Positions 16,316-25,972 of a stretch of 64,000 bases of DNA are shown piece after piece. The position numbers were made by a program, and so were the translations under genes. Location: assembly GCF_022440845.1 (NCBI RefSeq), contig NZ_JAKNTO010000001.1, positions 3,100,001-3,164,000 on the forward strand, read 5' to 3'. The stretch is from Ruminococcus sp. OA3. Its GTDB lineage: Bacteria; Bacillota; Clostridia; Lachnospirales; Lachnospiraceae. Numbering within the stretch: position 1 is the stretch's first letter; each line of letters opens with the position of its first letter. The notes under the pieces were generated by a model. The model was not told where the DNA came from, searched no databases, and saw only the letters and a list, made by a program, of their open reading frames with translations.

Positions 16316-19300
16316 CTACTTATCCAGATCATTTTCTATGAGATTGACAGACACCAGGGTCGAGACGCCCTTCTCCTGCATCGTAATTCCATACAGGCGG
16401 TCTGCGGCCGTCATGGTGCCTCTCCTATGTGTAATAATAATGAATTGTGTATTCTTTGTCAACTTATGAAGATACTGGGCAAAGCGTGTGACGTTGGAAT
16501 CGTCCAGCGCGGCCTCAATTTCATCCAGCAGACAGAACGGGGATGGTTTCAGATTCTGAATCGCAAACAGCAGCGCGATTGCCGTGAGCGCTTTCTCTCC
16601 TCCCGACAGCTGCATCATATTCTGCAGCTTCTTTCCAGGAGGCTGTGATATGATCCTGATACCTGCTTCCAGCACATCCTCATCATCCATCAGTTCAAGT
16701 GTTCCCTTGCCTCCGCCGAACAGCTGCTTGAAGACCCTGTCAAATTCTTTCCTGATTTCTTCAAATTTTTCCGCAAACTGCTTTCGCATGCCTGCTTCCA
16801 GCTCATCTATGATATTGAGCAGCGTCGCTTCCGCTTCCACCAGGTCATGGTGCTGTGATTCCAGAAACTCGTGCCGTTCTTTCAGCTCTTTATAGTCTTC
16901 GATCGCATTTACATTCACAGGTCCCAGCTTTCGGATCTCTTCCTTGCAGGCAGCTATATCCTTTCGCAGGTCTCCCCGTTCCGGTATTTCCCCGGTGACA
17001 AGTGATGCCGCTGTTCCCGGAGTGACTTCATATTCTTCCCACATATAATTGATCCTGGCCTCACGGGATTCTTCAAGCTTTTCTTTCTGGTTATTCAGAC
17101 GAAAACACTCTTTATCCAGAAGGTTCATTTTCTGCGAAAGTTCATCCCGCTTTTCAAAGAACGCTTTATGACTCCTGCTCATCTTCTCTTTTTCTATATT
17201 ATAATTTTTCGTCTTCTGTTCAAACAGTTCTGTCTTGCAGGCAGCCTCTTCGATCTCCTGCTCCATTTTGGCGATCCGCTGTTCTATCTCAGCCATCTGC
17301 CCGCTTCCCTGATTCATGGTCTCACGAATCTTTGTCAGCTCTTCCCTGAGTGTAACCTCTTCCCGATGAATCCTACCAAGTGTCTGATCCAGAAATTCTT
17401 CTTTTTGTTTCAGCTGTGCGTATTCAAGGTGGGCGGTTTCAAGTTCCCCGACAGCCTGTTCTTCTGTTCTCCGCAGGGCATCTGCCTGTTCCTGACCTGC
17501 AGATATTTCTTCCTGAATGCGTTCTTCCAGAATTTTCAGGTCGTCCAGTTCACGTCCGATTGCAGCACTGCTGTCATTGATTTCCTTAATCTGTGCACTC
17601 AGCTCAGACTGTTCGTTTTTCAGCTGAGCATATCCCGTTTCCGTCTGTGTCAGTTTTTCCCGTGTCTGTTCCAGATTCATTCTTGCTGTATTCTGAAGAA
17701 TGCACTGTTCCTGGATGCGTTCCGACATTTCCATGATAGTGTCGCGCAGAACATTTCTTTTGCTGCGGTTCTCCTCGATCACCTGCTGCATCTCATCCAT
17801 CTCACGCCTGAGGGTTTTCACATTATGTTCAAGCTCTTCCAGCTCACGGCGTCGTCCAAGCAGGTTGCTGCTGTTTTTAAAAGCCCCGCCTGTCATGGAA
17901 CCGCCCGGACTAAAGGATTCTCCCTCCAGGGTCACCATTCTGAGAGAATGCCTGTATTTTTTCCCCAGCGCGATCGCATGATCGATATGGTCCACAACCA
18001 GCGTCCTGCCGAGCAGATACTCGATCAGCGATTCATATCTGGACTCCGTCTTTACCAGCGTATGCGCAAGCCCTATGACCCCCTCTTCACGGAGCGCTTC
18101 CGGCTTTGGAAAAGAGGCGCCTCCTCTTACTGTTGTCAGCGGGAGGAATGTCGCGCGTCCGTATCTGTTCTTTTTCAAAAAGTCAATCATGGACTTCGCA
18201 GTGTGCTCATCATCCGTGACGATATTTTGAATACTGCCGCCAAGAGCAGTCTCCACTGCAGTCTCATATTTCTTCTCCGTCTGGATCAGGTCAGCCACAA
18301 CTCCGCGGATTCCCGGATGTTTTTGTTTTTGTTCCATCACCCTGCGGATACTGTTGCCGTAGCCGTCATACCGTTCGGTTAGATTTTTCAGGGACTCCAG
18401 ACGCGAAGCTTCTCTGTGGTACGCTGTCTGGCCGACCTCCATCTGGCGGTTCTGTTCGGCCAGCTGCTGTTGGATTGACGCAACTTCCTGTTCCAGACGT
18501 TTCTGTTCGCGGCTCATCTCCTCGACTCCCGCTGTGATTTTCTCATACTGCGTCTGATACGTGACTTCCAGTTCCTTCTGTTGGCTCTCTTCACTTTTCG
18601 TCTGTATGTAACGCTGGTTCAATTCTGATTTTCGGATCTGGATCTGTTCCAGCATGGCATCATAGCGCTGCACCTTGCCTTTGGTGGACGCTCTTTTGTT
18701 CAGCATCTCAATGATCCTGCCCTTGCCGTCTTCCACATTTCTGCTGACAGCCTCAATCTCCTCCTGCAGGCTTTTTAACGCTTCTTCTTTTTCCTTCTGC
18801 CGGCACTCAGATTTCATTTTTTCAGCCAGAACATCATCTTTCTCCTTCAGACATTTCCCGGCTTCCTCTTCATGCCTGCAAAGCTCACTCTCGATGGCAT
18901 CCACACGGTTCTGATGGTGTTCATCGTTCAGACGTGCCGTATTGATCTGTTCTTTTAATACATTGCGCTGACCCTCCAGCTGCTGTTTTAAAAGTGCGCT
19001 GCTTCCCGATGCCTCTCTGGTCTGTTCGATCTTTTCGTCGAGAACCTCCATCTCGTGTTCCAATGTCTCATATTCAGTCTTGGTCTGTTCAAATTCACGC
19101 GCCGCCGCCTTCAGTTCTTCATCCGCAATACGATACTTATTATCGATCTGGTTCAGCTGTTCACCGCTGTGTTCCAGCTCCGAGAGAAACATGCTGACCT
19201 CAAAATTTTTCAGTTCTTCTCTCTTTTTGATATAAATACGCGCCGTCTCAGATTGTCTGGACAACGGTCCCAGCTGCCTGGTCAGCTCACTTAAGATATC

Positions 19301-19876
19301 ATTGACACGGACAAGATTCTGCTGTTCTTCTGCCAGTTTTTTTAAAGCTGTATTTTTCCTGCGCTTAAACTTTACAATGCCTGCAGCCTCATCAAATAAT
19401 TCCCTGCGCTCCTCAGGTTTTCCGCTTAAGATCTTATCGATCTGGCCCTGGCCGATGATGGAATACCCTTCTTTTCCAATACCTGTGTCATAAAACAGCT
19501 CATTGATATCTTTCAGCCTGCACGCAGCACCATTCAGCAGATATTCACTCTCGCCTGACCGGTACAGCCTTCTTGTGACCGTAACCTCTTCATATTCTAT
19601 ATCAAGCTTATGATCGGAATTGTCCAGCGTGATCGCAACCGACGCAAAACCGAGCGGTTTCCTGTTTTCTGTTCCTGAAAAAATCACATCCTGCATATTC
19701 CCGCCGCGAAGCTGCTTTGCACTCTGCTCTCCCAGCACCCAGCGAACCGCATCTCCGACATTACTTTTTCCACTTCCATTCGGACCCACGATTCCTGTGA
19801 TTCCGTTGTGAAATTCAAAACATATTTTATTTGCAAACGACTTAAATCCCTGGATTTCAATGCTCTTTAAATACAT
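16316..19876 (-). CDS. smc: chromosome segregation ATPase SMC
   Basis: Forms the condensin-like dimer that, with ScpA and ScpB, organises and separates chromosomes. 1186 residues. The N-terminal ATPase half has Walker A GPNGSGKSNV. Two long coiled coils (about 165-495 and 670-1010) flank a hinge at about 510-650 (GVVADLIQTEKKYETAVE ... GGSMTGGAFK). The C-terminal half carries LSGGEKALTA and Walker B CLLDEIEAALDD. Length and order are typical. Its start overlaps the rnc end by 20 bp. Confidence 0.97.
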   Translation of the reverse strand: MYLKSIEIQGFKSFANKICFEFHNGITGIVGPNGSGKSNVGDAVRWVLGEQSAKQLRGGNMQDVIFSGTENRKPLGFASVAITLDNSDHKLDIEYEEVTVTRRLYRSGESEYLLNGAACRLKDINELFYDTGIGKEGYSIIGQGQIDKILSGKPEERRELFDEAAGIVKFKRRKNTALKKLAEEQQNLVRVNDILSELTRQLGPLSRQSETARIYIKKREELKNFEVSMFLSELEHSGEQLNQIDNKYRIADEELKAAAREFEQTKTEYETLEHEMEVLDEKIEQTREASGSSALLKQQLEGQRNVLKEQINTARLNDEHHQNRVDAIESELCRHEEEAGKCLKEKDDVLAEKMKSECRQKEKEEALKSLQEEIEAVSRNVEDGKGRIIEMLNKRASTKGKVQRYDAMLEQIQIRKSELNQRYIQTKSEESQQKELEVTYQTQYEKITAGVEEMSREQKRLEQEVASIQQQLAEQNRQMEVGQTAYHREASRLESLKNLTERYDGYGNSIRRVMEQKQKHPGIRGVVADLIQTEKKYETAVETALGGSIQNIVTDDEHTAKSMIDFLKKNRYGRATFLPLTTVRGGASFPKPEALREEGVIGLAHTLVKTESRYESLIEYLLGRTLVVDHIDHAIALGKKYRHSLRMVTLEGESFSPGGSMTGGAFKNSSNLLGRRRELEELEHNVKTLRREMDEMQQVIEENRSKRNVLRDTIMEMSERIQEQCILQNTARMNLEQTREKLTQTETGYAQLKNEQSELSAQIKEINDSSAAIGRELDDLKILEERIQEEISAGQEQADALRRTEEQAVGELETAHLEYAQLKQKEEFLDQTLGRIHREEVTLREELTKIRETMNQGSGQMAEIEQRIAKMEQEIEEAACKTELFEQKTKNYNIEKEKMSRSHKAFFEKRDELSQKMNLLDKECFRLNNQKEKLEESREARINYMWEEYEVTPGTAASLVTGEIPERGDLRKDIAACKEEIRKLGPVNVNAIEDYKELKERHEFLESQHHDLVEAEATLLNIIDELEAGMRKQFAEKFEEIRKEFDRVFKQLFGGGKGTLELMDDEDVLEAGIRIISQPPGKKLQNMMQLSGGEKALTAIALLFAIQNLKPSPFCLLDEIEAALDDSNVTRFAQYLHKLTKNTQFIIITHRRGTMTAADRLYGITMQEKGVSTLVSVNLIENDLDK

Positions 19877-20576
19877 GACTCACCTGTTTTTTCTTCAGCT
19901 CACAGATCGCATGATACGCGGCCGCCTGCTCCGCTGCCTTTTTTGTCCGTCCTTTACCGGTGCCCAGCATCTGACCGTTCACCTGTACCTCTGTTGTAAA
20001 TGTCTTGTCATGATCAGGTCCGTCTTCTCCCACCAGCTGGTATACAATATCTCCCTGCATACTTCCCTGTACGATCTCCTGCAGGATTGTCTTGCTGTCA
20101 TAAAACAGCTGCTTATGCTGGATATCATTCAGTACATGCCTGATAATAAATGTTTTTGCACATTCCAGCCCGCCGTCAAGATAAATGGCTCCGATGATCG
20201 CCTCCAATGCATCAGATACTATGGAATCTCTCCTGCGTCCGCCTGAATTGTCTTCTCCCTTTCCGAGCAGCAGATACTCTCCCAGACAGATCTGCCGCGC
20301 ATCGTATGCAAGCGTCGGTTCACACACCAGGCTCGCCCTGAATTTTGTCAGTTCTCCCTCCGGATAATCAGGATACGTCTGATAAAGAAATTCGCTCGAG
20401 ACAAGTTCCAGCACCGCATCCCCTAAAAATTCCAGACGCTCATTGCACTCCACCCTCGGCATCCGGTGCTCGTTTGTGTACGAACTGTGGCGGAGCGCCA
20501 TTTCCAGAAGCTTCCGGTTCTTAAATTGATAATCCAGTTTTGTTTCCAAATTACATTGTTGTTTTTCCGTCTTCAT
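19857..20576 (-). CDS. rnc: ribonuclease III
   Basis: Double-strand-specific endonuclease that processes rRNA and mRNA. About 239 residues. The nuclease domain carries the signature NERLEFLGDAVLELVSSEF, with ALEAIIGAIYLDGG further on. A C-terminal dsRNA-binding domain starts at about 165 (LQEIVQGS ... GTGKGRTKKAAEQAAAYHAI). The ATG at 20576 is chosen for GGAGAAGAG directly upstream. It lies between acpP and smc. Confidence 0.96.
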   Translation of the reverse strand: MKTEKQQCNLETKLDYQFKNRKLLEMALRHSSYTNEHRMPRVECNERLEFLGDAVLELVSSEFLYQTYPDYPEGELTKFRASLVCEPTLAYDARQICLGEYLLLGKGEDNSGGRRRDSIVSDALEAIIGAIYLDGGLECAKTFIIRHVLNDIQHKQLFYDSKTILQEIVQGSMQGDIVYQLVGEDGPDHDKTFTTEVQVNGQMLGTGKGRTKKAAEQAAAYHAICELKKKQVSHVFKEH

Positions 20577-20655
20577 CTCTTCTCCAATCAAAAAGACTGT
20601 CTCACCTGAACAGATTTTTCCCAAGACAGTCTTTCTATAACCAAACCTTATTTTC

Positions 20656-20886
20656 TCATCCGATCGCGCGCCTGATTGCCTCTACCGCATCACCGACAGA
20701 TACAATCTTTTCTGTCTCTTCGTTCGAGATCTCAATATCAAATTCTTCCTCCAACGCCATGATGATCTGGAAAATATCCAGAGAATCCGCACAGAGATCA
20801 TCGACAAATGTTGTATCCATCTTTACTTCCGCTTTATCCACATTCAGAACGTCAGCAATGATTTCCTGAAGTTTTTCGTATTCCAT
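20656..20886 (-). CDS. acpP: acyl carrier protein
   Basis: Carries growing fatty acyl chains on a 4'-phosphopantetheine arm. 76 residues, strongly acidic, with the attachment Ser at about residue 35 in DDLCADSLDIFQI and the helix MALEEEFDIEIS. The ATG at 20886 follows GGGAGGAGAAGGGT. It lies between plsX and rnc, which links lipid synthesis with the rnc-smc-ftsY block. Confidence 0.96.
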   Translation of the reverse strand: MEYEKLQEIIADVLNVDKAEVKMDTTFVDDLCADSLDIFQIIMALEEEFDIEISNEETEKIVSVGDAVEAIRRAIG

Positions 20887-20907
20887 ACCCTTCTCCTCCC
20901 TCATCCT

Positions 20908-21915
20908 TTACACTTCCGCGATATGCTCCTGAATTTTTCCGCTTATATTCTCAGACTTAAACTGGATACATTGAAGAATAGAGTTACAAAATTCCATTGA
21001 TTTGGAGCTGCCATGCGTTTTTACGACCAGACCTTTTAATCCCAGCAGAGGTGCTCCGCCATACTGGCTGGCATCAAATGCCTTCAACGTCGTTTTCAAT
21101 GCCGGTTTTACAAGAAGTGCTCCTATCTTGCTTCTCAGGGTAGTCATCATGCCTTCTTTCACCTTCGAAATCAACGTCGCTCCCACACCTTCATACAGTT
21201 TCAGGATCACGTTGCCGACAAATGCTTCGCAGACAATAACATCTGCATATCCCGCCGGAATGTCCCGCGCCTCAATACTTCCAATAAAATTGATATGCCG
21301 GCAGTCCTTCAGCAGCGGAAACGTCTCCTTCACAAGCGCATTTCCCTTTTCTTCTTCCGCCCCAATATTTACGATGGCGACCCTCGGGTTTTCGATTCCC
21401 ATTACACTCTCCATATATATGGAACCCATCTGCGCGAACTGTACCAGATGAGACGCCCTTGCATCTACATTCGCGCCGCAGTCGATCAGAAGAGAAGCAC
21501 CCCTGGCAGTCGGAATCATCGGCGCAAGCGGTGCACGCTCAACTCCCTTAATCCTGCCCACCAGTACCTGCCCGCCAACCAGAACTGCACCGGTGCTGCC
21601 TGAAGAGACGAATGCATCTGCCTCACCTTTTCGTACCAGCGTCAATGCCACTACAATAGAAGAATCTTTTTTTCCACGAATCGCATTTACCGGCGGTTCT
21701 GCTGTTTCAATCACCTCAGATGCATGGACCACTTCAATTCTTTCTTTCGGATAAGTATATTTCTCAAGTTCTTTCTCAATAAGATCTTTTTTTCCTGTCA
21801 GATATACAAAGATACGCTTATCCGCTCTGACGGCCTCCACAGCTCCCTTAACCGGCTCTTCCGGTGCGTAATCGCCTCCCATCGCATCTACTGCCACCTT
21901 TACCAACTGTTCCAT
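20908..21915 (-). CDS. plsX: phosphate acyltransferase PlsX
   Basis: Converts acyl-ACP to acyl-phosphate for phospholipid synthesis. 335 residues with VAVDAMGGDYAPEEPVKG at the start, SSGSTGAVLVGG, RAPLAPMIPT, LLIDCGANVDARASHLVQF and GGAPLLGLKGLVVKTHGSS. First gene of plsX-acpP-rnc-smc-ftsY-ilvA. The promoter is at 21969-21997. Confidence 0.96.
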   Translation of the reverse strand: MEQLVKVAVDAMGGDYAPEEPVKGAVEAVRADKRIFVYLTGKKDLIEKELEKYTYPKERIEVVHASEVIETAEPPVNAIRGKKDSSIVVALTLVRKGEADAFVSSGSTGAVLVGGQVLVGRIKGVERAPLAPMIPTARGASLLIDCGANVDARASHLVQFAQMGSIYMESVMGIENPRVAIVNIGAEEEKGNALVKETFPLLKDCRHINFIGSIEARDIPAGYADVIVCEAFVGNVILKLYEGVGATLISKVKEGMMTTLRSKIGALLVKPALKTTLKAFDASQYGGAPLLGLKGLVVKTHGSSKSMEFCNSILQCIQFKSENISGKIQEHIAEV

Positions 21916-21968
21916 TTATTCATCTCCAAACCTTCATTTTTTTCGTTCCCAAAAATAACACTAAGAAT

Positions 21969-21997
21969 AATATACTAAACATCCTTATAAAATGCAA
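21969..21997 (-). promoter_or_regulatory. sigma-A promoter of the plsX operon
   Basis: On the minus strand TTGCAT (21992-21997), a 17-bp spacer and TATATT (21969-21974) lie about 53 nt upstream of the plsX ATG. No FapR-like palindrome stands out. Confidence 0.7.
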
Positions 21998-22007
21998 GTA
22001 TAAGAAA

Positions 22008-22033
22008 GGGGATACCGCATGCGCAGTATCCCC
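22008..22033 (-). terminator. intrinsic terminator after the choline-binding-repeat lipoprotein
   Basis: An 8-bp GGGGATAC/GTATCCCC stem with a self-complementary GCATGC loop lies 17 nt after the stop. TTTCTT follows on the minus strand. It insulates plsX from the gene upstream. Confidence 0.8.
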
Positions 22034-22050
22034 CCTTTTACCATTTACAA

Positions 22051-22989
22051 TTATTCTGCGAGCTTGCCGTCTGGATTCAGCCACTTGCCGTCTACCTCAC
22101 AGTTTGTGAGCATAATGCCGTCTTCATTAAAGTAATACCAGCTGTCATCAATTTCCACCCACTCGGAAAGCTTCAGCGCTCCATCTGATCCGGAATAGAA
22201 CCAGCTGCCGCTCCCATCCAGCCAGCCGACATTCATCTGACCCTTATCGTTCAGATAATATTTCTTTCCGTCAACAGTAATAAACCCTGTCGCCATTGAC
22301 CCGTTCTCATTTAAATAGTACCAGATATCTTTGACCTTCTGCCATCCAGTCAGCATATATCCATTCTTGTCAAACAGATACCACTTGCCCTTTATTTCTT
22401 TCCATTTGCCTTTGACGCGGTTTCCATCATCCGCTACATAGTACTTTCCGGTTTTGTCCTTTGCCCATCCAGGTTTTTCTTCTCCCTCTTTAGGCGCCGG
22501 ATCTTTATTCGGATCCACATAGATCTCAACGATATCGCTCGTCACCATGTTGACAGCCTTATCTACCGTGTTTGTTGCGACAACAAAATAATACCAGTAT
22601 CCTTCTTCGGAGGTATCCGGTGTATATTTAGCCTCGGTGGCGCCTTCAATTTTCATGCCGCCGCCGTTTGAATCTACGGTATTCTTATACCATTGGTAAC
22701 TGATCTTGCCATCTCCTTCTACCTTGGCTTCCACGGCAAGTTCCTTGGCTTTATCACCTACAGCATATGTAGCCTTTCCTTCGAGATTCTTGCTGAACTT
22801 CGGTACTTCAACATTTTCATCCACCTTAATGGCATTCGGGTCAAAAACATCCTGTGCCGTACTCCCATCCTCAGCTTCACTCTTATGGTTCCCCCACAGC
22901 AGTTCCCAGGTCTCTCCCAGGGAACAGCCCGATAAAAATGTCATGCATCCGACCAGCATTACTGCTAATATCCCTTTTTTAAACTTCAT
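22051..22989 (-). CDS. lipoprotein with Ig-like region and choline-binding-type wall repeats
   Basis: 312 residues. A lipoprotein signal ends in the lipobox LSGC (Cys22), so it should be tethered to the outer face of the membrane. Residues ~60-165 resemble a bacterial Ig-like domain (ISYQWYKNT ... YWYYFVVATNT). From about 180 there are five or six CW_binding_1-type repeats of about 20 residues (GKWYLFDKNGYMLTGWQ, IWYYLNENGSMATGF, KKYYLNDKGQMNVGW and others), which bind choline or wall polymers in related proteins. No catalytic domain is seen. It lies between DUF2284 and plsX with its own terminator. Confidence 0.85.
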   Translation of the reverse strand: MKFKKGILAVMLVGCMTFLSGCSLGETWELLWGNHKSEAEDGSTAQDVFDPNAIKVDENVEVPKFSKNLEGKATYAVGDKAKELAVEAKVEGDGKISYQWYKNTVDSNGGGMKIEGATEAKYTPDTSEEGYWYYFVVATNTVDKAVNMVTSDIVEIYVDPNKDPAPKEGEEKPGWAKDKTGKYYVADDGNRVKGKWKEIKGKWYLFDKNGYMLTGWQKVKDIWYYLNENGSMATGFITVDGKKYYLNDKGQMNVGWLDGSGSWFYSGSDGALKLSEWVEIDDSWYYFNEDGIMLTNCEVDGKWLNPDGKLAE

Positions 22990-23070
22990 ACTCGTTACCC
23001 CTTATCTAATTGTTACAAAATCTTTTCAGTTTTGTATATTTCCTGTTTCACAGTATAGCATAACTATGAA

Positions 23071-23631
23071 TCAAAAGTCAATCTCTGAAGCCGGCAGCAA
23101 AAACATGCCGAAGTATGTAACTGTATTCACCCCATTAATATACTTCATTCCACTTACTTCTGCAAGCTGCGAACAGTTCATGCAGTAAGCTTCTACCGAT
23201 GCAGTTGCTTTATCCGGCATTCTGCATGGCTCCCCTGTAATTTGTCCGCAGACTTTACACCGTGTGCAGCCGCCCGCCTCCAGTCTCAGAAATTTCTCAT
23301 AGTACTTCCTGACCATCTCTTCTATGGATTCTGCAACCTCCGTGTGGCGGTTCTGCGCATCCATCATCCCCTCGATATCATAGGAATCCTCAATTTCTGT
23401 AACTGTCTGAAAAACCAGAGCCTTATGGTAAGATTTCGCCTCAGCGATCAGCTCTCCGGGCGCCCCCACATTCGGAGGGCAGGCATAATTCCTTCCATAG
23501 TGCCCGCAAATATTAGCCTCACAGGCTTTGCGAAGTTCTTCATCGAACGGAATCTTCCCTGTATCGATAACTTTCGCCTTAAAAGCACCGCACTCCATAC
23601 AATGCTGTTCCATTTCTTCGTACTGTTTCAT
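23071..23631 (-). CDS. DUF2284 metal-binding protein
   Basis: About 186 residues with a Cys-rich pattern: HCMECGAFKAK, ANICGHYGRNYACPPNVG, GGCTRCKVCGQITGEPCRMP and AYCMNCSQLAE. This matches DUF2284, predicted to bind metal or an iron-sulfur cluster; the function is unknown. The ATG at 23631 follows GGGGGATTTGTT. A terminator separates it from rpmF upstream. It is an unusual gene to find between rpmF and plsX. Confidence 0.85.
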   Translation of the reverse strand: MKQYEEMEQHCMECGAFKAKVIDTGKIPFDEELRKACEANICGHYGRNYACPPNVGAPGELIAEAKSYHKALVFQTVTEIEDSYDIEGMMDAQNRHTEVAESIEEMVRKYYEKFLRLEAGGCTRCKVCGQITGEPCRMPDKATASVEAYCMNCSQLAEVSGMKYINGVNTVTYFGMFLLPASEIDF

Positions 23632-23675
23632 AACAAATCCCCCGATCCTGTTGTTTCCTTGTCTGCACATATGAC

Positions 23676-23707
23676 AAAAGGCTTTCCGAAGCATCGGAAA
23701 GCCTTTT
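23676..23707 (-). terminator. terminator after rpmF
   Basis: A 13-bp stem (AAAAGGCTTTCCG/CGGAAAGCCTTTT) with a 6-nt loop lies 7 nt after the rpmF stop. The T-run is part of the stem, so the hairpin can work in both directions. Confidence 0.8.
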
Positions 23708-23713
23708 AATAAC

Positions 23714-23893
23714 TTAGTCCATAGTAATGATTTCTTTTTTATTATAGGACCCGCATGCCTTACATACACGATGAGGCATCATCAGTTCTCCGCATTTGCT
23801 GCATTTCACCAGGTTCGGAGCACTCATTTTCCAGTTTGCTCTTCTCTTATCTCTTCTGGCTTTTGATGTTTTATTTTTTGGACAGATGGACAT
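23714..23893 (-). CDS. rpmF: 50S ribosomal protein L32
   Basis: 59 residues beginning MSICPKNKTSKARRDKR. It then has ANWKMSAPNLVKCSKCGE and HRVCKACGSYNKKEII, the two CxxC pairs of a zinc-binding L32. The ATG (23893) lies 2 nt after the DUF177 stop with AAGGAGGTGTAATA upstream, so the two are co-translated. DUF177-rpmF is a conserved pair. Confidence 0.96.
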   Translation of the reverse strand: MSICPKNKTSKARRDKRRANWKMSAPNLVKCSKCGELMMPHRVCKACGSYNKKEIITMD

Positions 23894-23895
23894 TA

Positions 23896-24423
23896 TTACA
23901 CCTCCTTAAACTTTCTAAATATATCACTGATTGCCGCCATCCTTGGGTCAAGACTGGCAGTATCACAATCGCATGATGTCTGGTTCAGATTAGCCCCGCA
24001 TTTTATACAGATGCCCTTACAGTCTTCACTGCACAGTACCTGCATCGGCCAATCGAATAAAATCTCATTATGCATCAGCGCATCCACATCAAGTGTTTTC
24101 CCCTCAATATATCCGCCATCATCCAGCATTTCTTCCCGCTCCGCATCCGTCAGCTTCATATCCACTTCGCGCACTGCGTGAAGCTCAAATAAAGTCCTGA
24201 CCGGCTCCAGACAACGGGCGCACGGAATCTCGATCACTGCATCGCAATCTGCAGCAATCTCCAGAACCTGACCGGCATTGTGCGTAATGCACAGGTGCAC
24301 AGGGGATTTCCCAATTATTGGATATTCTCCTGCCCTGGTTTTAAACACACTAATTTCCAAAGCTGTTTCCAGTTCTTCCGTTTTCCCCTCCCGGGCTAAA
24401 ATATCTGTCAGATCAATTCGCAT
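23896..24423 (-). CDS. yceD: DUF177 / YceD family protein
   Basis: 175 residues. YceD-family proteins are encoded directly before rpmF and have been linked to 23S rRNA accumulation. Visible here are PCARCLEPVRTLFEL and a C-terminal cluster (LCSEDCKGICIKCGANLN ... CDC) with the family's CxxxC...CxxC Cys pattern. A near-consensus promoter lies directly upstream. Confidence 0.9.
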   Translation of the reverse strand: MRIDLTDILAREGKTEELETALEISVFKTRAGEYPIIGKSPVHLCITHNAGQVLEIAADCDAVIEIPCARCLEPVRTLFELHAVREVDMKLTDAEREEMLDDGGYIEGKTLDVDALMHNEILFDWPMQVLCSEDCKGICIKCGANLNQTSCDCDTASLDPRMAAISDIFRKFKEV

Positions 24424-24449
24424 AATAGTCTCCTAATCACACTTTGTTA

Positions 24450-24478
24450 ATTATACATATGAGTGCGGAATTTGTCAA
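24450..24478 (-). promoter_or_regulatory. consensus sigma-A promoter of yceD-rpmF
   Basis: On the minus strand perfect TTGACA (24473-24478) and TATAAT (24450-24455) boxes are separated by 17 bp, about 26 nt upstream of the ATG. By eye it is the strongest promoter in the window, which fits ribosomal protein supply. Confidence 0.9.
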
Positions 24479-24614
24479 CTCTTTTTACTTGACTTTTAAG
24501 ATTGATTTTATCCCGACACCCGCCAAACACACTTATTAACAGTATACCCTTAATTTCTTTTACCCACAACACTGTTTCGGCAGATCTTAACAGGAAACCA
24601 TGTTATCATCGCAT

Positions 24615-24644
24615 AAAAACCGCCGCGGCTTTTTGCCGCGGCGG
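24615..24644 (-). terminator. terminator after ackA
   Basis: A perfect 10-bp GC-rich stem CCGCCGCGGC/GCCGCGGCGG with an AAAAA loop is followed by TTTTT on the minus strand. It starts 30 nt after the ackA stop. Confidence 0.93.
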
Positions 24645-24674
24645 GAATTCTACAGATATACTGAAATACAGCCT

Positions 24675-25865
24675 TTACACAAGTGCTACTGTCTCTCTGC
24701 AGATCGCAAGCTCTTCATTCGTAGGAATGACACATACTTTTACTTTGGAATCCGGTGTGGAAATAACGCAGTCTTCTCCTCTTCCGGAGTTCGCTTTCTC
24801 ATCCAGTGTGATTCCAAGGTATCCCAGGTAAGATACGACCTTCTCACGTACGATAGATGCATTCTCGCCGATACCTGCGGTAAATGCGATCGCATCCACA
24901 CCATTCATTACAGCAACGTAAGATCCGATATATTTCGCTACATGGTAGCAGAATACTTCCAGTGCATTGGCAGCCAGTTTATTGCCGTCTTCCATCGCTT
25001 CTTCCAGATCACGGAAATCGCTGGAAAGTCCATCGGAAAGACCCTGAACGCCGGATTTCTTATTCAGCACATTCATAACGCCTGCCAGATCCAGATTCTC
25101 TTTCTTCGCAATGAATTCGATGATAGCCGGATCAATGTCACCGGAACGTGTTCCCATCACGAGACCTTCAAGTGGTGTCAGTCCCATGGATGTATCAACG
25201 CATTTTCCGTTTACTACAGCACTGATAGATGCGCCGTTACCAAGATGTGCTACAATAATCTTGGAATTATTCAGGTCCATCCCAAGAAATTCTGCCGTAT
25301 GTTTGGAAACAAAGCTGTGTGATGTTCCGTGGAATCCATATCTTCTCACTTTGTATTTCTCATAATATTCATATGGAAGACCATACATGTAAGCCTTTTC
25401 CGGCATTGTCTGATGGAATGCAGTATCAAATACAGCTACCATCGGTGCAGTAGGCATCAGCTCCTGGCATGCGCGGATTCCGATAAGGTTTGCCGGATTG
25501 TGAAGCGGTGCAAGATCGTTGCACTCTTCAATTGCAGCCATCACTTCATCATTGATCACAACAGATGATGCAAATTTTTCACCGCCGTGTACGACACGAT
25601 GTCCGACAGCATCGACTTCTTCAAGGCTTTTGATAACTCCTGTCTTTGGATTCATCAGCGCATCCAGAACCATCTGTATCGCCTGTTTGTGTGTCGGCAT
25701 AGCTGCCTCGGTTACTTCTTTTTCGCCGCCGTCAGGCTGATAAACCAGTCTTCCGTCAATTCCAATTCTCTCACAGAGTCCCTTTGCCAGAACGTGTTCT
25801 GTGTCAGAGTTGATCAGCTGGAACTTCAGTGAAGAACTGCCGCAGTTAATTACTAATACATTCAT
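24675..25865 (-). CDS. ackA: acetate kinase
   Basis: Interconverts acetyl phosphate plus ADP and acetate plus ATP, the energy-yielding end of acetate fermentation. 396 residues with [14 protein letters not shown] at the start, [55 protein letters not shown] and FTAGIGENA. It follows pta in the same direction across a 344-nt repeat-filled gap. Confidence 0.97.
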   Translation of the reverse strand: MNVLVINCGSSSLKFQLINSDTEHVLAKGLCERIGIDGRLVYQPDGGEKEVTEAAMPTHKQAIQMVLDALMNPKTGVIKSLEEVDAVGHRVVHGGEKFASSVVINDEVMAAIEECNDLAPLHNPANLIGIRACQELMPTAPMVAVFDTAFHQTMPEKAYMYGLPYEYYEKYKVRRYGFHGTSHSFVSKHTAEFLGMDLNNSKIIVAHLGNGASISAVVNGKCVDTSMGLTPLEGLVMGTRSGDIDPAIIEFIAKKENLDLAGVMNVLNKKSGVQGLSDGLSSDFRDLEEAMEDGNKLAANALEVFCYHVAKYIGSYVAVMNGVDAIAFTAGIGENASIVREKVVSYLGYLGITLDEKANSGRGEDCVISTPDSKVKVCVIPTNEELAICRETVALV

Positions 25866-25972
25866 CGGTATTACCTCGCTTTATTGGTTTTATGTAATAT
25901 TTATTACTTATTTTAGTGAGCTTTATACGAATAGATGGGTTTCCGCACTTTTAAGGAAGTTCGAATTCGCTT

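Noticed and set aside
17168-18382. 404-codon open frame on the plus strand inside smc
   Set aside because: It is the antisense of the coiled-coil coding region of smc, rich in Phe, Leu, His and Cys without domains. The smc frame is complete and unambiguous.
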